64,000 nucleotides of DNA from Burkholderia sp. Bp9142 (GCF_003853415.1 NZ_QTPP01000005.1:1-64000); one strand, 5' to 3'. Shown: positions 20,346 to 32,871, counted from the stretch's first letter. Notes: a model not told the origin generated them from the sequence alone. Numbers and translations are program-made.

Positions 20346-21287
20346 ATGAGCGGGATCGATCCGAAACGTTTCGGCAAGGTGGCGGTGTTGTTCGGCGGCG
20401 AATCCGCCGAGCGCGAGGTGTCGCTCACCTCGGGCCGCCTCGTGCTGCAGGGCCTGCGCGACGCGGGTATCGACGCGCATCCGTTCGACCCGGCCGAGCG
20501 GCCGCTGTCGGCGCTGAAGGATGAAGGCTTCGTACGCGCGTTCAACGCGCTGCACGGCGGCTATGGCGAGAACGGCCAGATCCAGGGCGCGCTCGATTTC
20601 TACGGGATTCGCTATACGGGCAGCGGCGTGCTCGGCTCGGCGCTCGGCCTCGACAAGTTCCGCACGAAGCTCGTGTGGCAGCAGACGGGCGTGCCGACGC
20701 CGCCGTTCGAGACGGTGATGCGCGGTGACGACTACGCGGCGCGCGCGGCGGACATCGTCGCGAAGCTCGGCCTGCCGCTGTTCGTGAAGCCGGCGAGCGA
20801 AGGCTCGAGCGTCGCGGTGCTGAAGGTGAAGACGGCCGACGCATTGCCCGCCGCACTGTCGGAAGCCGCCACGCACGACAAGATCGTGATCGTCGAGAAG
20901 AGCATCGAAGGCGGCGGCGAATACACCGCGTGCATCGCCGGCGATCTCGACCTGCCGCTGATCAAGATCGTGCCGGCGGGCGAGTTCTACGACTACCACG
21001 CGAAGTACGTCGCCGACGACACGCAGTACCTGATTCCGTGCGGCCTGCCCGCCGAGCAGGAAGCGGAACTGAAGCGCATCGCGCGCCGCGCGTTCGACGT
21101 GCTCGGCTGCACCGACTGGGGCCGGGCCGACTTCATGCTCGACGCCGCCGGCAACGCGTATTTCCTGGAAGTGAACACGGCCCCCGGGATGACCGACCAC
21201 TCGCTGCCGCCGAAGGCCGCGCGCTCGATCGGCATCGGCTATTCGGAGCTGGTCGTGAAGGTGCTGTCGCTTACGCTCAACGACTGA
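20346..21287 (+). CDS. ddl: D-alanine--D-alanine ligase
   Basis: The 313-aa ATP-grasp enzyme makes D-Ala-D-Ala for MurF. The N-terminal [17 protein letters not shown] holds the substrate-binding region, and [10 protein letters not shown] (near residue 147), GRADFMLD and [12 protein letters not shown] (near residue 277) are the ATP-grasp and metal-binding motifs. It corresponds to DdlB by its position in the dcw cluster. It is 19 bp upstream of ftsQ. Confidence 0.97.
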   Translation: MSGIDPKRFGKVAVLFGGESAEREVSLTSGRLVLQGLRDAGIDAHPFDPAERPLSALKDEGFVRAFNALHGGYGENGQIQGALDFYGIRYTGSGVLGSALGLDKFRTKLVWQQTGVPTPPFETVMRGDDYAARAADIVAKLGLPLFVKPASEGSSVAVLKVKTADALPAALSEAATHDKIVIVEKSIEGGGEYTACIAGDLDLPLIKIVPAGEFYDYHAKYVADDTQYLIPCGLPAEQEAELKRIARRAFDVLGCTDWGRADFMLDAAGNAYFLEVNTAPGMTDHSLPPKAARSIGIGYSELVVKVLSLTLND

Positions 21288-21306
21288 CGCAGGAACGGAA
21301 CGACGT

Positions 21307-22059
21307 ATGTGGAACAACGTTCGCCAACTCAACCTTGCCGCCAGCGCGCTGTACGCGCTGTTGCTGCTCGTGTTGGCGGCGGCCGGCTGCTACTGGCTGA
21401 TCCAGCGTCCGACGTTCGCGCTGCGCGAGATCCGGATCGACGGCGACACCGAGCACATCAACACGCCGACGGTGCGTGCGGGCGTGGTCGGCCGGCTGAA
21501 GGGCAATTTCTTCACGGTCGATCTCGACACGGCGCGTGCCGCGTTCGAGCAGATGCCGTGGGTGCGTCACGCGAGCGTGCGCCGGGTATGGCCGAATGCG
21601 CTGGCTGTCACGCTCGAGGAGTACAAACCGCTCGGGACCTGGGGCAGCGCGCAGCTCGTGAGCGTCGATGGCGAGCTGTTCACCGCGAACCAGGGCGAAC
21701 TCGATCAGGAACTGCCGGCGTTCGACGGCCCGGAGGGCAGTGCGAAGGACGTCGTCACGCGATATCGCGACTTCACGAACTGGTTTGCGCCGCTGAAGGC
21801 GGCGCCGGAAGAAGTGACGCTGTCGGCGCGCTACGCGTGGACGGTGAAGCTGTCGAACGGCATGCAGGTCGAACTGGGCAAGGAGCGCACCAGCGAGACC
21901 CTGCATGACCGGAGCCAGCGCCTCGTCGCCGCGTGGCCGGCCGTCACGGAGCGTTGGGGCAACGACATCGAGTACGCGGACCTGCGTTATCCGAACGGAT
22001 TCGCGATTCGTGCGGCAGGCATGCGGTTCCTGACCGATACCGACAAGCGCAAGAAGTAA
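21307..22059 (+). CDS. ftsQ: Cell division protein FtsQ
   Basis: This 250-aa bitopic protein has a short cytoplasmic tail, one membrane helix (about residues 10-30) and a periplasmic part. The part begins with a POTRA domain (FALREIRIDGDTEHI near residue 38) followed by the FtsQ beta domain. It links the early cytoplasmic ring to FtsL/FtsB and FtsWI. There is a 26-bp gap before ftsA, and the order ddl-ftsQ-ftsA-ftsZ is the classical one. Confidence 0.95.
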   Translation: MWNNVRQLNLAASALYALLLLVLAAAGCYWLIQRPTFALREIRIDGDTEHINTPTVRAGVVGRLKGNFFTVDLDTARAAFEQMPWVRHASVRRVWPNALAVTLEEYKPLGTWGSAQLVSVDGELFTANQGELDQELPAFDGPEGSAKDVVTRYRDFTNWFAPLKAAPEEVTLSARYAWTVKLSNGMQVELGKERTSETLHDRSQRLVAAWPAVTERWGNDIEYADLRYPNGFAIRAAGMRFLTDTDKRKK

Positions 22060-22085
22060 CGAGAGATCACACGCAAGAGCACTTT

Positions 22086-23318
22086 ATGAGCAAAGACTAC
22101 AAGGATCTGCTGGTTTCCCTCGACATCGGCACGTCGAAGGTGGTGGCCATCGTCGCCGAGCTGAAGGGCGAAGGCCATTACGAGGTGATCGGCCTCGGCC
22201 AGAGCGAATCGAAGGGTCTGAAGAAGGGCGTGGTGGTCAATATCGAGGCCACCGTGCAGTCGATCCAGCGCGCGCTCGAGGAAGCCGAGCTGATGGCCGA
22301 CTGCAAGATCACCAACGTGTTCACGGGGATTGCCGGCAGCCACATCCGCAGCTTCAACTCGAGCGGGATGGTCGCGATCAAGGACAAGGAAGTCACGCAG
22401 ACCGACGTCGCGCGCGTGATCGAGACCGCGAAGGCGATCAACATCCCGACCGACCAGCAGGTGCTGCACATCCTCACGCAGGAATTCATCATCGACGGCC
22501 AGGAAGACGTGCGCGAGCCGATCGGGATGAGCGGCATCCGCCTCGAGGTGAAGGTGCACATCGTGACGGGTGCGGTCAGTGCCGCGCAGAACATCGTCAA
22601 GTGCGTGCGCCGCTGCGGGCTGGAAGTGAACGACCTGATCCTGCAGCCGCTCGCGTCGTCGCTGGCCGTGCTGACCGAAGACGAGAAGGATCTCGGCGTG
22701 GTACTGGTCGACGTCGGCGGCGGCACGACCGACATCGCGATCTTCGCCGAAGGCGCGATCCGCCATACCGCGGTGATTCCGATCGCCGGCGACCAGATCA
22801 CGAGCGACATCGCGATGGCGCTGCGCACGCCGACCCCGGACGCGGAAGACATCAAGGTCGGCTACGGGATCGCGAAGCAGGCGCTCGCTGATCCGGACGA
22901 GATGGTCGAAGTGCCGGGCCTCGGCGAACGCGGTCCGCGCACGCTGTCGCGCCAGGCGCTCGCGGCGGTGATCGAGCCGCGCGTCGAGGAACTGTTCTCG
23001 CTCGTGCAGCAGGTCGTGCGCGAGTCGGGTTACGAAGAACTGCTGAGCTCCGGCGTGGTCATTACCGGCGGCGCTTCGATGATGCCGGGCATGGTCGAGC
23101 TCGGCGAAGACATTTTCCTGAAACCGGTGCGCATCGGCGCGCCGGAATACGCAGGCGGCCTTGCCGACGTGGTGCGCAATCCGCGCTACTCGACGGCGAT
23201 GGGCCTGCTCGTCGAAGGCAGTGCCCAGCGCATGCGCGGCCGCAAGGTCGCCGTGCAGTCCGGCAACGCGGGGCAGATCTTCTCGCGGATGAAGGAATGG
23301 TTCCTGAGCAACTTCTGA
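22086..23318 (+). CDS. ftsA: Cell division protein FtsA
   Basis: This 410-aa actin-like ATPase tethers FtsZ filaments to the membrane and recruits later divisome proteins. The N-terminus has the phosphate-1 motif VSLDIGTSKV. The SHS2/1C domain follows, then VDVGGGTTDIAIF (phosphate 2, near residue 210) and VVITGGASMMPGM (adenosine site, near residue 325). The C-terminus ends in an amphipathic MKEWFLSNF membrane-targeting helix. I chose the ATG at 22086; the longer frame runs back into ftsQ. Confidence 0.97.
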   Translation: MSKDYKDLLVSLDIGTSKVVAIVAELKGEGHYEVIGLGQSESKGLKKGVVVNIEATVQSIQRALEEAELMADCKITNVFTGIAGSHIRSFNSSGMVAIKDKEVTQTDVARVIETAKAINIPTDQQVLHILTQEFIIDGQEDVREPIGMSGIRLEVKVHIVTGAVSAAQNIVKCVRRCGLEVNDLILQPLASSLAVLTEDEKDLGVVLVDVGGGTTDIAIFAEGAIRHTAVIPIAGDQITSDIAMALRTPTPDAEDIKVGYGIAKQALADPDEMVEVPGLGERGPRTLSRQALAAVIEPRVEELFSLVQQVVRESGYEELLSSGVVITGGASMMPGMVELGEDIFLKPVRIGAPEYAGGLADVVRNPRYSTAMGLLVEGSAQRMRGRKVAVQSGNAGQIFSRMKEWFLSNF

Positions 23319-23429
23319 CACACCGAATCAAAATTCGCGCTGGTGCCGGCGGCTGGCGCGCGACAGGGGGTTGCCCGATCTCCTGCCGAATAACGGCCGA
23401 GTAGGTTTATTTTCTTGACGGAGGCAACA

Positions 23430-24626
23430 ATGGAATTCGAAATGCTGGAAACCGAAACCAACGGCACCATCATCAAGGTGGTCGGCGTTGGCGGCGCTGG
23501 CGGCAATGCCGTCCAGCACATGATCAACCGCGGCGTGCAGGGCGTCGACTTCATCGTGATGAACACGGATGCACAGGCGCTGTCGCGTTCGCGCGCATCG
23601 TCGGTGATCCAGCTGGGCAACACGGGGCTGGGCGCCGGTGCGAAGCCGGAAATGGGCAAGGCGGCGGCGGAAGAGGCGCGCGAGCGCATCGCCGATGCAC
23701 TGCGCGGCGCGCACATGGTGTTCATCACGGCCGGCATGGGCGGCGGCACGGGCACGGGCGCGGCGCCGGTGGTCGCGCAGATCGCGAAGGAGATGGGCAT
23801 CCTGACGGTTGGCGTCGTCAGCAAGCCGTTCGAGTTCGAAGGCGGCAAGCGCATGCGCGTCGCGGAAGCAGGCTCGCAGCAACTGGAGGATCACGTCGAC
23901 TCGCTGATCGTCGTCCTGAACGACAAGCTGTTCGACGTGATGGGCGATGACGCCGAGATGGACAAGTGCTTCCAGTGCGCGGACGACGTGTTGAACAACG
24001 CGGTCGCGGGCATCGCCGAAATCATCAATGTCGATGGCCTCGTGAACGTCGACTTCGAAGACGTGAAGACGGTGATGGGCGAGCAGGGCAAGGCGATGAT
24101 GGGCACGGCGACGGTCGCCGGCGTCGATCGCGCACGCCTCGCGGCGGAACAGGCCGTGGCGAGCCCGCTGCTCGAAGGCGTCGATCTGTCGGGCGCGCGC
24201 GGCGTGCTGGTCAACATCACGTCGAGCCGTTCGCTGCGCCTGTCGGAAACGCGCGAAGTGATGAACACGATCAAGAGCTACGCGGCGGAAGATGCGACGG
24301 TGATCTTCGGTGCGGTGTACGACGACGCGATGGGCGATGCACTGCGCGTGACGGTCGTGGCGACGGGTCTGGGCCGTGCGGCGAAGAAGCAGCAATCGGC
24401 GCCGATGACGCTGCTGCGCACGGGTACCGACAACCAGCCGGTCAGCGCGGTCTCGCACGGCTATGCGCAGCCGCAACACGTCAGCACGGCGGACTACGGC
24501 GCGCTCGATACGCCGGCGGTGTGGCGCAACTCGCGCGAAACCGCGGCATCGCACGTGCAGGCGCTGCAGGAGAAGGGTGTCGACACGTACGACATCCCGG
24601 CTTTCCTGCGCAAGCAGGCTGACTGA
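23430..24626 (+). CDS. ftsZ: Cell division protein FtsZ
   Basis: The 398-aa tubulin-like GTPase builds the Z ring. The nucleotide-binding loop VGVGGAGGNA is near residue 16 and the tubulin signature GGGTGTGAAP near residue 107. The T7-loop region follows. The conserved C-terminal peptide YDIPAFLRKQAD binds FtsA and ZapD-type partners. The ATG at 23430 is preceded by ACGGAGGCAAC; a TTG 15 bp upstream is unlikely. The gap of 111 bp from ftsA is larger than others in the cluster and could hold an additional ftsZ promoter, but I see no convincing hexamers. Confidence 0.98.
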   Translation: MEFEMLETETNGTIIKVVGVGGAGGNAVQHMINRGVQGVDFIVMNTDAQALSRSRASSVIQLGNTGLGAGAKPEMGKAAAEEARERIADALRGAHMVFITAGMGGGTGTGAAPVVAQIAKEMGILTVGVVSKPFEFEGGKRMRVAEAGSQQLEDHVDSLIVVLNDKLFDVMGDDAEMDKCFQCADDVLNNAVAGIAEIINVDGLVNVDFEDVKTVMGEQGKAMMGTATVAGVDRARLAAEQAVASPLLEGVDLSGARGVLVNITSSRSLRLSETREVMNTIKSYAAEDATVIFGAVYDDAMGDALRVTVVATGLGRAAKKQQSAPMTLLRTGTDNQPVSAVSHGYAQPQHVSTADYGALDTPAVWRNSRETAASHVQALQEKGVDTYDIPAFLRKQAD

Positions 24627-24646
24627 CGACGCACACACAGGCGAAG

Positions 24647-24675
24647 CCGCGGCGCAATCGTTGAGATTGCCGCGG
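24647..24675 (+). terminator. Hairpin after ftsZ, possible end of the dcw operon
   Basis: CCGCGG(C)GCAATC pairs with GATTGCCGCGG across a GTTGA loop, leaving one bulged base. It begins 21 bp after the ftsZ stop codon. The lack of a T tract makes intrinsic termination uncertain. Nothing else is seen in the 200-bp gap before the peroxiredoxin gene. Confidence 0.5.
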
Positions 24676-24826
24676 TAACGCCGGCGTGACGGATGCCACG
24701 GACCACGACAGGCCGCGTCGAATGCGACGCCGGGCCGGGAAACGTGCCCTCTTCGCATGAGCGGAGCGGGATGGGACGTGCTGTCCGCAACACGCTGAAA
24801 AACCGTATCGCTATGAGGGACCAGCC

Positions 24827-25333
24827 ATGATTCAAGTGGGCGACGCGCTGCCCGACGCGCAACTGTTCGAGTTCATCGACGACGCGCGCGAAGGCTGCAC
24901 GCTGGGGCCGAATGCCTGCAGCGTGCGCGACCAGGTTGCGGGAAAGCGGGTGGTGATCTTCGGATTGCCGGGTGCTTTCACGCCGACCTGCTCGGCGCAG
25001 CATGTGCCGGGCTATGTCGAGCACGCCGAGCAACTGCGCTCGGCGGGCATCGACGAGCTCTGGTGCGTGTCCGTCAACGACGCATTCGTGATGGGCGCAT
25101 GGGGACGTGATCTGCACACCGCGGGCAAGGTGCGCATGATGGCGGACGGCAGCGCTGCTTTCACTCATGCGCTGGGGCTGACGCAGGATTTGTCCGCGCG
25201 TGGCATGGGAATCCGTTCCCTGCGCTACGCGATGGTGGTCGACGACGGTGTGGTCAAGACGCTGGCCGTCGAAGCGCCGGGCAAGTTCGAAGTGAGTGAT
25301 GCGGCGAGTGTGCTCGCGACGTTGACGTCCTGA
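24827..25333 (+). CDS. Peroxiredoxin, Prx5/PRX-type II family
   Basis: This 168-aa thiol peroxidase of the Prx5 class reduces peroxides in the cytoplasm. The peroxidatic cysteine is C55 in the motif PGAFTPTC. Other cysteines (C24, C31, C79) are candidates for resolving roles, or an external thiol such as glutathione/glutaredoxin may reduce it. The N-terminus MIQVGDALPDAQLFEF fits the family. It sits between ftsZ and lpxC, a position I recall for other Burkholderia genomes, with 200 and 240 bp gaps on either side, so it is probably transcribed separately. Confidence 0.92.
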   Translation: MIQVGDALPDAQLFEFIDDAREGCTLGPNACSVRDQVAGKRVVIFGLPGAFTPTCSAQHVPGYVEHAEQLRSAGIDELWCVSVNDAFVMGAWGRDLHTAGKVRMMADGSAAFTHALGLTQDLSARGMGIRSLRYAMVVDDGVVKTLAVEAPGKFEVSDAASVLATLTS

Positions 25334-25573
25334 TCGTGCGGTGCACCGTTGCCTGCCGGCAACGCTGCGCACCGGCCTCAGGGCAGTTGTAACACGGGCC
25401 GATGACCGGAAACGCCTCCGTTCCGGGCATCGGCCCGTCCCGTATCGACACGGGTAAACAGTCGAAACAGATTGATACGCAGTTTCAAACAGCGTTGAAT
25501 AGGGAATTACGCTATACTCCCATCTATCGAATATAACTCCTGATTGATATTCTCAATCAAGATGAAGAACACC

Positions 25574-26491
25574 ATGCTGAAGCAGCGCACCATCAAATCG
25601 ATCGTGAAGACCGTGGGCATCGGTCTCCACTCGGGCCGCAAGGTCGAACTGACGCTCCGCCCGGCCGCGCCGGGCACGGGGATCGTTTTCTCGCGCGTCG
25701 ACCTGCCCACGCCCGTCGACATTCCGGCATCCGCGATGTCGATCGGCGACACGCGGCTCGCGTCGGTGCTGCAAAAGGATGGCGCGCGCGTGTCGACCGT
25801 CGAGCACCTGATGTCGGCGTGCGCCGGCCTCGGCATCGACAACCTCTATGTCGACGTGACGGCCGAGGAAATCCCGATCATGGACGGCAGCGCCGCGTCC
25901 TTCGTGTTCCTGATCCAGTCCGCGGGCATCGAGGAGCAGAACGCGCCGAAGCGCTTCATCAAGGTGAAGAAGCCGGTCGAAATCCGCGAGGGCGACAAGT
26001 TCGCGCGTCTCGACCCGTATTTCGGCTTCAAGCTGAAGTTCACGATCGACTTCCGTCATCCGGCGGTCGACAAGACCGGCCAGGAGCTCGAGGTCGACTT
26101 CGCGAACACGTCGTACGTGCGCGAGATCGCGCGTGCGCGCACGTTCGGTTTTGCCCATGAAGTCGAAATGATGCGCGAGCTGGGCCTTGCACGCGGCGGC
26201 AGCATGGACAACGCGATCGTGCTCGACGAGTACCGGATCCTGAACAATGACGGGCTGCGCTACGACGACGAGTTCGTGAAGCACAAGATGCTCGACGCGA
26301 TCGGCGACCTGTACGTGGTCGGCCATCCGCTGCTCGCGTCGTACACGGCGTACAAGTCGGGTCACGGGCTGAACAACGCGCTGCTGCGCGAACTGCTTGC
26401 GCATGAAGACGCGTACGAGATCGTCACGTTCGATGATCCGCAAGCGGCGCCGAGCGGCTTCGCGTTCGACACGCAGACGGCCTTCGCCTGA
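25574..26491 (+). CDS. lpxC: UDP-3-O-acyl-N-acetylglucosamine deacetylase
   Basis: The 305-aa zinc amidase carries out the committed step of lipid A synthesis. Zinc ligands are H78 (TVEHLMS), H237 and D241 (HKMLDAIGD), and the catalytic-histidine region SGHGLNN follows. I chose the ATG at 25574 ([11 protein letters not shown]), the family start. An in-frame ATG at 25562 would add four residues, and neither has a strong Shine-Dalgarno. A TATACT hexamer at 25513-25518 is a possible -10, with no clear -35 at the right distance. A strong bidirectional terminator follows. Confidence 0.96.
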   Translation: MLKQRTIKSIVKTVGIGLHSGRKVELTLRPAAPGTGIVFSRVDLPTPVDIPASAMSIGDTRLASVLQKDGARVSTVEHLMSACAGLGIDNLYVDVTAEEIPIMDGSAASFVFLIQSAGIEEQNAPKRFIKVKKPVEIREGDKFARLDPYFGFKLKFTIDFRHPAVDKTGQELEVDFANTSYVREIARARTFGFAHEVEMMRELGLARGGSMDNAIVLDEYRILNNDGLRYDDEFVKHKMLDAIGDLYVVGHPLLASYTAYKSGHGLNNALLRELLAHEDAYEIVTFDDPQAAPSGFAFDTQTAFA

Positions 26492-26512
26492 TCGGCGTCC
26501 GGCACGAGCGAT

Positions 26513-26540
26513 AAAAAAGCGACCTTCGGGTCGCTTTTTT
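26513..26540. terminator. Bidirectional terminator between lpxC and the DciA-like gene
   Basis: AAAAAAGCGACC and GGTCGCTTTTTT pair around a TTCG tetraloop. The stem has A and T tracts on both sides, so it can end lpxC (plus) and the convergent DUF721 gene (minus). Confidence 0.95.
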
Positions 26541-26566
26541 GTTGGCGGCTGCGGCCGGCGGTGCGC

Positions 26567-27046
26567 TCAGCGCGACGACTTCGCGCCGTGCCGCGCGGCC
26601 ATTCGCGCGAGCGCGGCCTGCAGTGGCGACGGCTCGAGGTGATCAGCGAGTTCGCGCAACGCGGCGGCGCCGACGGTCGTCATGCGCGCCTGCTTCACGT
26701 GCGGCGGCTCCGGCGCGTCCTTCGGCCGCACGCGCACGCGCAGCGCCGAAACCGGCCAGCCGCGTTTCTGGAGATCGGCGAGCAGGCGCGGCTCGACCTG
26801 CCGGAGCCGGGCAGCGAGCGCGTTGTGCGCGGCAAAGAGGGTCAGGGTGCCGTCCTTGATGGAGCCCGGTTCGACATGATTCGCAAGATAGTCGGGCAGC
26901 AGCGCGGCGAGGTCGCGCTGCAGCGACGCGACCTGTTCGACGCCGGCGCGCAGCGCCGCGAACGCGTCGGTGCGGTTGAGCACTTCGGACACGGGTTGCG
27001 GGCGATACGCGGGGAGCGGGCCGAAACGCTTGGAAAATCGGTTCAT
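26567..27046 (-). CDS. DUF721 / DciA-like protein
   Basis: This 159-aa protein belongs to the DUF721 family, which includes DciA, the ancestral loader or partner of the replicative helicase DnaB. The N-terminal part has ALRAGVEQVASLQRDL and a KH-like region with GSIKDGTLTLFAAHNALAAR. The C-terminus is basic and rich in R/A. The ATG at 27046 begins MNRFSKRF; the longer frame adds 49 residues of low-complexity sequence. Genes of this family lie beside lpxC and secA in several proteobacteria. A TACAAT hexamer at 27090-27095 (minus) could be its -10. The helicase-loading role is inferred from family and context only. Confidence 0.82.
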   Translation of the reverse strand: MNRFSKRFGPLPAYRPQPVSEVLNRTDAFAALRAGVEQVASLQRDLAALLPDYLANHVEPGSIKDGTLTLFAAHNALAARLRQVEPRLLADLQKRGWPVSALRVRVRPKDAPEPPHVKQARMTTVGAAALRELADHLEPSPLQAALARMAARHGAKSSR

Positions 27047-27313
27047 CGAGGCATTCTTCGGGCGCGCACGGGCGCGGACGTTGACGCCGATTGTACCCGC
27101 GCCGGCCCGCGCACGGGCGGCTTTCGGGCCGTGTGCCCGGTTGCCCGCGCGGGTTCGGCACGCGGCGCGAGTCCAGCCGGGACACGGGCGCATGCTTTCC
27201 CGCGTGCTAAAATTCCTCGTTTGATTCCACTAATTCGCTAAGCCGCCGAGGCTCGGGCGTCGGGGCGCGCAACACGCGCCGGGCGCCGGTGCTGCGACGC
27301 AGGATCCGATCCG

Positions 27314-30112
<2,799 letters not shown>

Positions 30113-30211
30113 TCGGCGGCGGCGCGCATTCGCGTGCCGCTTCGTTCGCAGCTTCGAGTCAGTGAAGTGAGTTGCGGCGGCCGGCTCGTGCGGCCGTCGG
30201 TTCTTCCAATC

Positions 30212-30235
30212 AATGCCGGCGCGTGCCGGCATTTT
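30212..30235 (+). terminator. Hairpin between secA and argJ, probable secA terminator
   Basis: AATGCCGGC and GCCGGCATT pair across a GCGT loop and are followed by TT. It lies 100 bp after secA and only 20 bp before the argJ start, so it could also act as an attenuator for argJ. Confidence 0.65.
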
Positions 30236-30255
30236 CCATCCGGCAGGTGTGCCCC

Positions 30256-31497
30256 ATGGCTGTCAATTTTCCGTCGATCGATCCCGCCCAACTGCATCCC
30301 GTCGCCGGCGTCACGCTCGGCTGGGCGGAAGCGAACATCCGCAAGCCGAATCGCAAGGACGTGCTGGTCATCTCCGTCGACGAAGGGGCGACGGTCGCCG
30401 GCGTATTCACCGAGAACCGCTTCTGCGCCGCACCCGTGATCGTGTGCCGCGAGCACCTGGCCAAGGTGCGCACGGGCGGCGCGGGCATCCGCGCGCTCGT
30501 CGTCAATACGGGCAATGCGAATGCGGGCACCGGCGAGCCGGGCCTCGCGAACACCCGCGAAACCTGCGCGGAACTCGCACGCCTCGCGGGCATCGAGGCC
30601 GCACAGGTGCTGCCGTTCTCGACCGGGGTGATTCTCGAGCCGCTGCCGATCGACCGCCTGAAGGCAGGGCTGCCGGCCGCGCTCGCGAACCGCAAGGCCG
30701 CGAACTGGCACGACGCCGCGCAGGCGATCATGACGACCGACACGCTGCCGAAGGCCACGTCGCGCCAGGTGACGATCGACGGCCACACGGTCACGCTGAC
30801 GGGCATCAGCAAGGGCGCGGGCATGATCAAGCCGAACATGGCGACGATGCTCGGCTTCCTCGCGTTCGATGCGAACGTCGCGCAGCCGGTGCTCGACACG
30901 CTCGTGAAGGAAGTGGCCGACCGCTCGTTCAACTGCATCACGATCGACGGCGACACGTCGACCAACGACTCGTTCATCCTGATCGCGTCGGGCAAGAGCA
31001 CGCTGCCCGCGATCACGTCGACCGACTCGCCGGCCTATGCGGCGCTGCGCGACGCGGTCACGCAGGTCGCCCAGGTGCTGTCGCAGCTGATCGTGCGCGA
31101 CGGCGAAGGCGCGACGAAATTCATGACGGTGCAGGTCGACGGCGGCAAGAGCGTCGCCGAGTGCCGCCAGATCGCATACGCGATCGGTCATTCGCCGCTG
31201 GTGAAAACGGCCTTCTACGCATCCGACCCCAACCTCGGCCGGATTCTCGCGGCGATCGGCTATGCGGGCGTCACGGATCTGGACGTCGGCAAGATCGATC
31301 TCTATCTCGATGACGTGCTCGTCGCGAAGGCCGGTGGCCGCAACCCGGCCTACCAGGAAGAGGACGGCCAGCGCGTGATGAAGCAGAGCGAAATCACGAT
31401 CCGCGTGCTGCTCGGCCGCGGCGACGCGCAGGCTACCGTCTGGACGTGCGACCTGTCGCACGATTACGTGAGCATCAACGCGGATTACCGCTCCTGA
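30256..31497 (+). CDS. argJ: Bifunctional ornithine acetyltransferase / N-acetylglutamate synthase
   Basis: This 413-aa enzyme recycles the acetyl group in arginine synthesis, moving it from N-acetylornithine to glutamate. The precursor self-cleaves between A196 and T197 in the motif [14 protein letters not shown], and T197 becomes the N-terminal nucleophile of the beta chain. The length is normal for the family. The ATG at 30256 begins [10 protein letters not shown]; a frame starting further up would run through the hairpin. It is followed after 19 bp by the DUF815 ATPase gene. Confidence 0.96.
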   Translation: MAVNFPSIDPAQLHPVAGVTLGWAEANIRKPNRKDVLVISVDEGATVAGVFTENRFCAAPVIVCREHLAKVRTGGAGIRALVVNTGNANAGTGEPGLANTRETCAELARLAGIEAAQVLPFSTGVILEPLPIDRLKAGLPAALANRKAANWHDAAQAIMTTDTLPKATSRQVTIDGHTVTLTGISKGAGMIKPNMATMLGFLAFDANVAQPVLDTLVKEVADRSFNCITIDGDTSTNDSFILIASGKSTLPAITSTDSPAYAALRDAVTQVAQVLSQLIVRDGEGATKFMTVQVDGGKSVAECRQIAYAIGHSPLVKTAFYASDPNLGRILAAIGYAGVTDLDVGKIDLYLDDVLVAKAGGRNPAYQEEDGQRVMKQSEITIRVLLGRGDAQATVWTCDLSHDYVSINADYRS

Positions 31498-31516
31498 TCG
31501 GGAGCGCTCGGACGAC

Positions 31517-32386
31517 ATGGACAAGCTTGAACAGTTTCTGACACGTGCCGAAGCGCTGCTCGGCCGCCTCGAGGGGATGCTGCCGCCCGCACCGGCGGCA
31601 GTCGACTGGAATGCCGCCACCGCGTTTCGCTGGCGCAAGCGCCAGGGGCGCGGCTATCTGCAGCCGGTGCCGGCCGCGTCGACGATCACGCTCGGCGACC
31701 TGCACAACATCGATCGGCAGAAAGGGCTGATCGAGCAGAACACGCGACAGTTCGTGCAGTGCAAGCCGGCGAACAACGTGCTGCTGACCGGGGCGCGCGG
31801 CACCGGCAAGTCGTCGCTGATCAAGGCGTGCCTGAACGCGTACGCGAAGGACGGGCTGCGCCTGATCGAAGTCGACAAGGACGACCTGCACGATCTCGGC
31901 GACATCGTCGAGCTGATCTCGCAGCGTCCGGAGCGGTTCATCGTGTTCTGCGACGACCTGTCGTTCGAGGAAGGCGAATCGGGCTACAAGGCGCTGAAAG
32001 TCGCGCTCGACGGTTCGATCGCCGCGCAGTCCGACAACGTGCTGATCTACGCGACGTCGAACCGCCGCCACCTGCTGCCCGAGTACATGAGCGACAACGA
32101 ATCGTACAAGCATCTGCCGGACGGTGAGATCCACCCCGGTGAAGTCGTCGAGGAAAAGATCTCGCTGTCGGAGCGCTTCGGCCTGTGGGTCAGCTTCTAC
32201 CCGTTCAAGCAGGACGACTATCTCGACATCGTCGCGCACTGGCTGCGCCATTTCGGCTGCGCGGCCGCGGAGATCGAGACGGCGCGCGGCGACGCGCTCG
32301 TCTGGGCGCTCGAGCGCGGTTCGCGCTCGGGGCGCGTCGCGTGGCAGTTCGCGCGCGACTGGTCGGGTCGCAAGGAGCAGGCATGA
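31517..32386 (+). CDS. DUF815-family AAA+ ATP-binding protein
   Basis: The 289-aa protein has an intact P-loop (GARGTGKSS, residues 92-100), a Walker B (FIVFCDDLSF near residue 140), and an asparagine/arginine segment (YATSNRRHLLPEYM) like the sensor region of AAA+ proteins. It belongs to DUF815, whose function is not established to my knowledge. Gene order argJ-DUF815-mutT with an ATGA overlap to mutT suggests co-expression, not necessarily shared function. No signal peptide or membrane segment is visible, so it should be cytoplasmic. Confidence 0.88.
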   Translation: MDKLEQFLTRAEALLGRLEGMLPPAPAAVDWNAATAFRWRKRQGRGYLQPVPAASTITLGDLHNIDRQKGLIEQNTRQFVQCKPANNVLLTGARGTGKSSLIKACLNAYAKDGLRLIEVDKDDLHDLGDIVELISQRPERFIVFCDDLSFEEGESGYKALKVALDGSIAAQSDNVLIYATSNRRHLLPEYMSDNESYKHLPDGEIHPGEVVEEKISLSERFGLWVSFYPFKQDDYLDIVAHWLRHFGCAAAEIETARGDALVWALERGSRSGRVAWQFARDWSGRKEQA

Positions 32387-32841
32387 GCGTGGATTTCGCA
32401 GCGGGCGCCATGCAAGCGCCCGACGGCCGCAAGGTGACGGAAGTCGCGGTCGGTGTCATGGTGCAGCCGGACGGCCCGGTCGGCCGCTGCCGCTACCTGC
32501 TTGCGCAGCGGCTGCAGGGCAAGCCGTACGAAGGCTACTGGGAGTTCCCGGGGGGCAAGCTGGAAGCCGGCGAGAGCGTCGAGGACGCGCTGGCGCGCGA
32601 GCTGCACGAGGAACTCGGCATCGTCGTCACGGCCAGCCATCGCTGGCATACGCTCGAGCACGATTATCCGCACGCATATGTGCGGCTTTATTTCTGCAAG
32701 GTGACGGGCTGGACAGGCGAGCCGCACAGCAAGGAAGGGCAGGCGTTCGTGTGGCAGCAACTGCCGGTCGACGTCGCGCCGCTGTTGCCGGCTGCGCTGC
32801 CGGTGCTGGACCTGCTCGAGCAGGAAGCCGCGTCGCAATGA
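32383..32841 (+). CDS. mutT: Nudix hydrolase, MutT (8-oxo-dGTP diphosphatase) type
   Basis: This 152-aa protein has a complete Nudix box at residues 58-80, from GGKLEAGE to RELHEELGI. MutT enzymes remove oxidised guanine nucleotides from the pool and prevent A:T to C:G mutations. WEFPGGK and the C-terminal WQQLPVDVAPLLPAALPVL region fit MutT rather than RppH. The ATG overlaps the preceding stop codon by ATGA. The exact substrate is inferred from family resemblance. Confidence 0.9.
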   Translation: MSVDFAAGAMQAPDGRKVTEVAVGVMVQPDGPVGRCRYLLAQRLQGKPYEGYWEFPGGKLEAGESVEDALARELHEELGIVVTASHRWHTLEHDYPHAYVRLYFCKVTGWTGEPHSKEGQAFVWQQLPVDVAPLLPAALPVLDLLEQEAASQ

Positions 32842-32850
32842 CGCCGCGGC

Positions 32851-32871
32851 GGCCCGCCTGAAAAGCGGGCC
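32851..32871. terminator. Short hairpin between convergent mutT and yacG
   Basis: GGCCCGC/GCGGGCC closes a loop of CTGAAAA, 10 bp after the mutT stop codon. There is no T tract, so terminator function is tentative. Confidence 0.45.
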
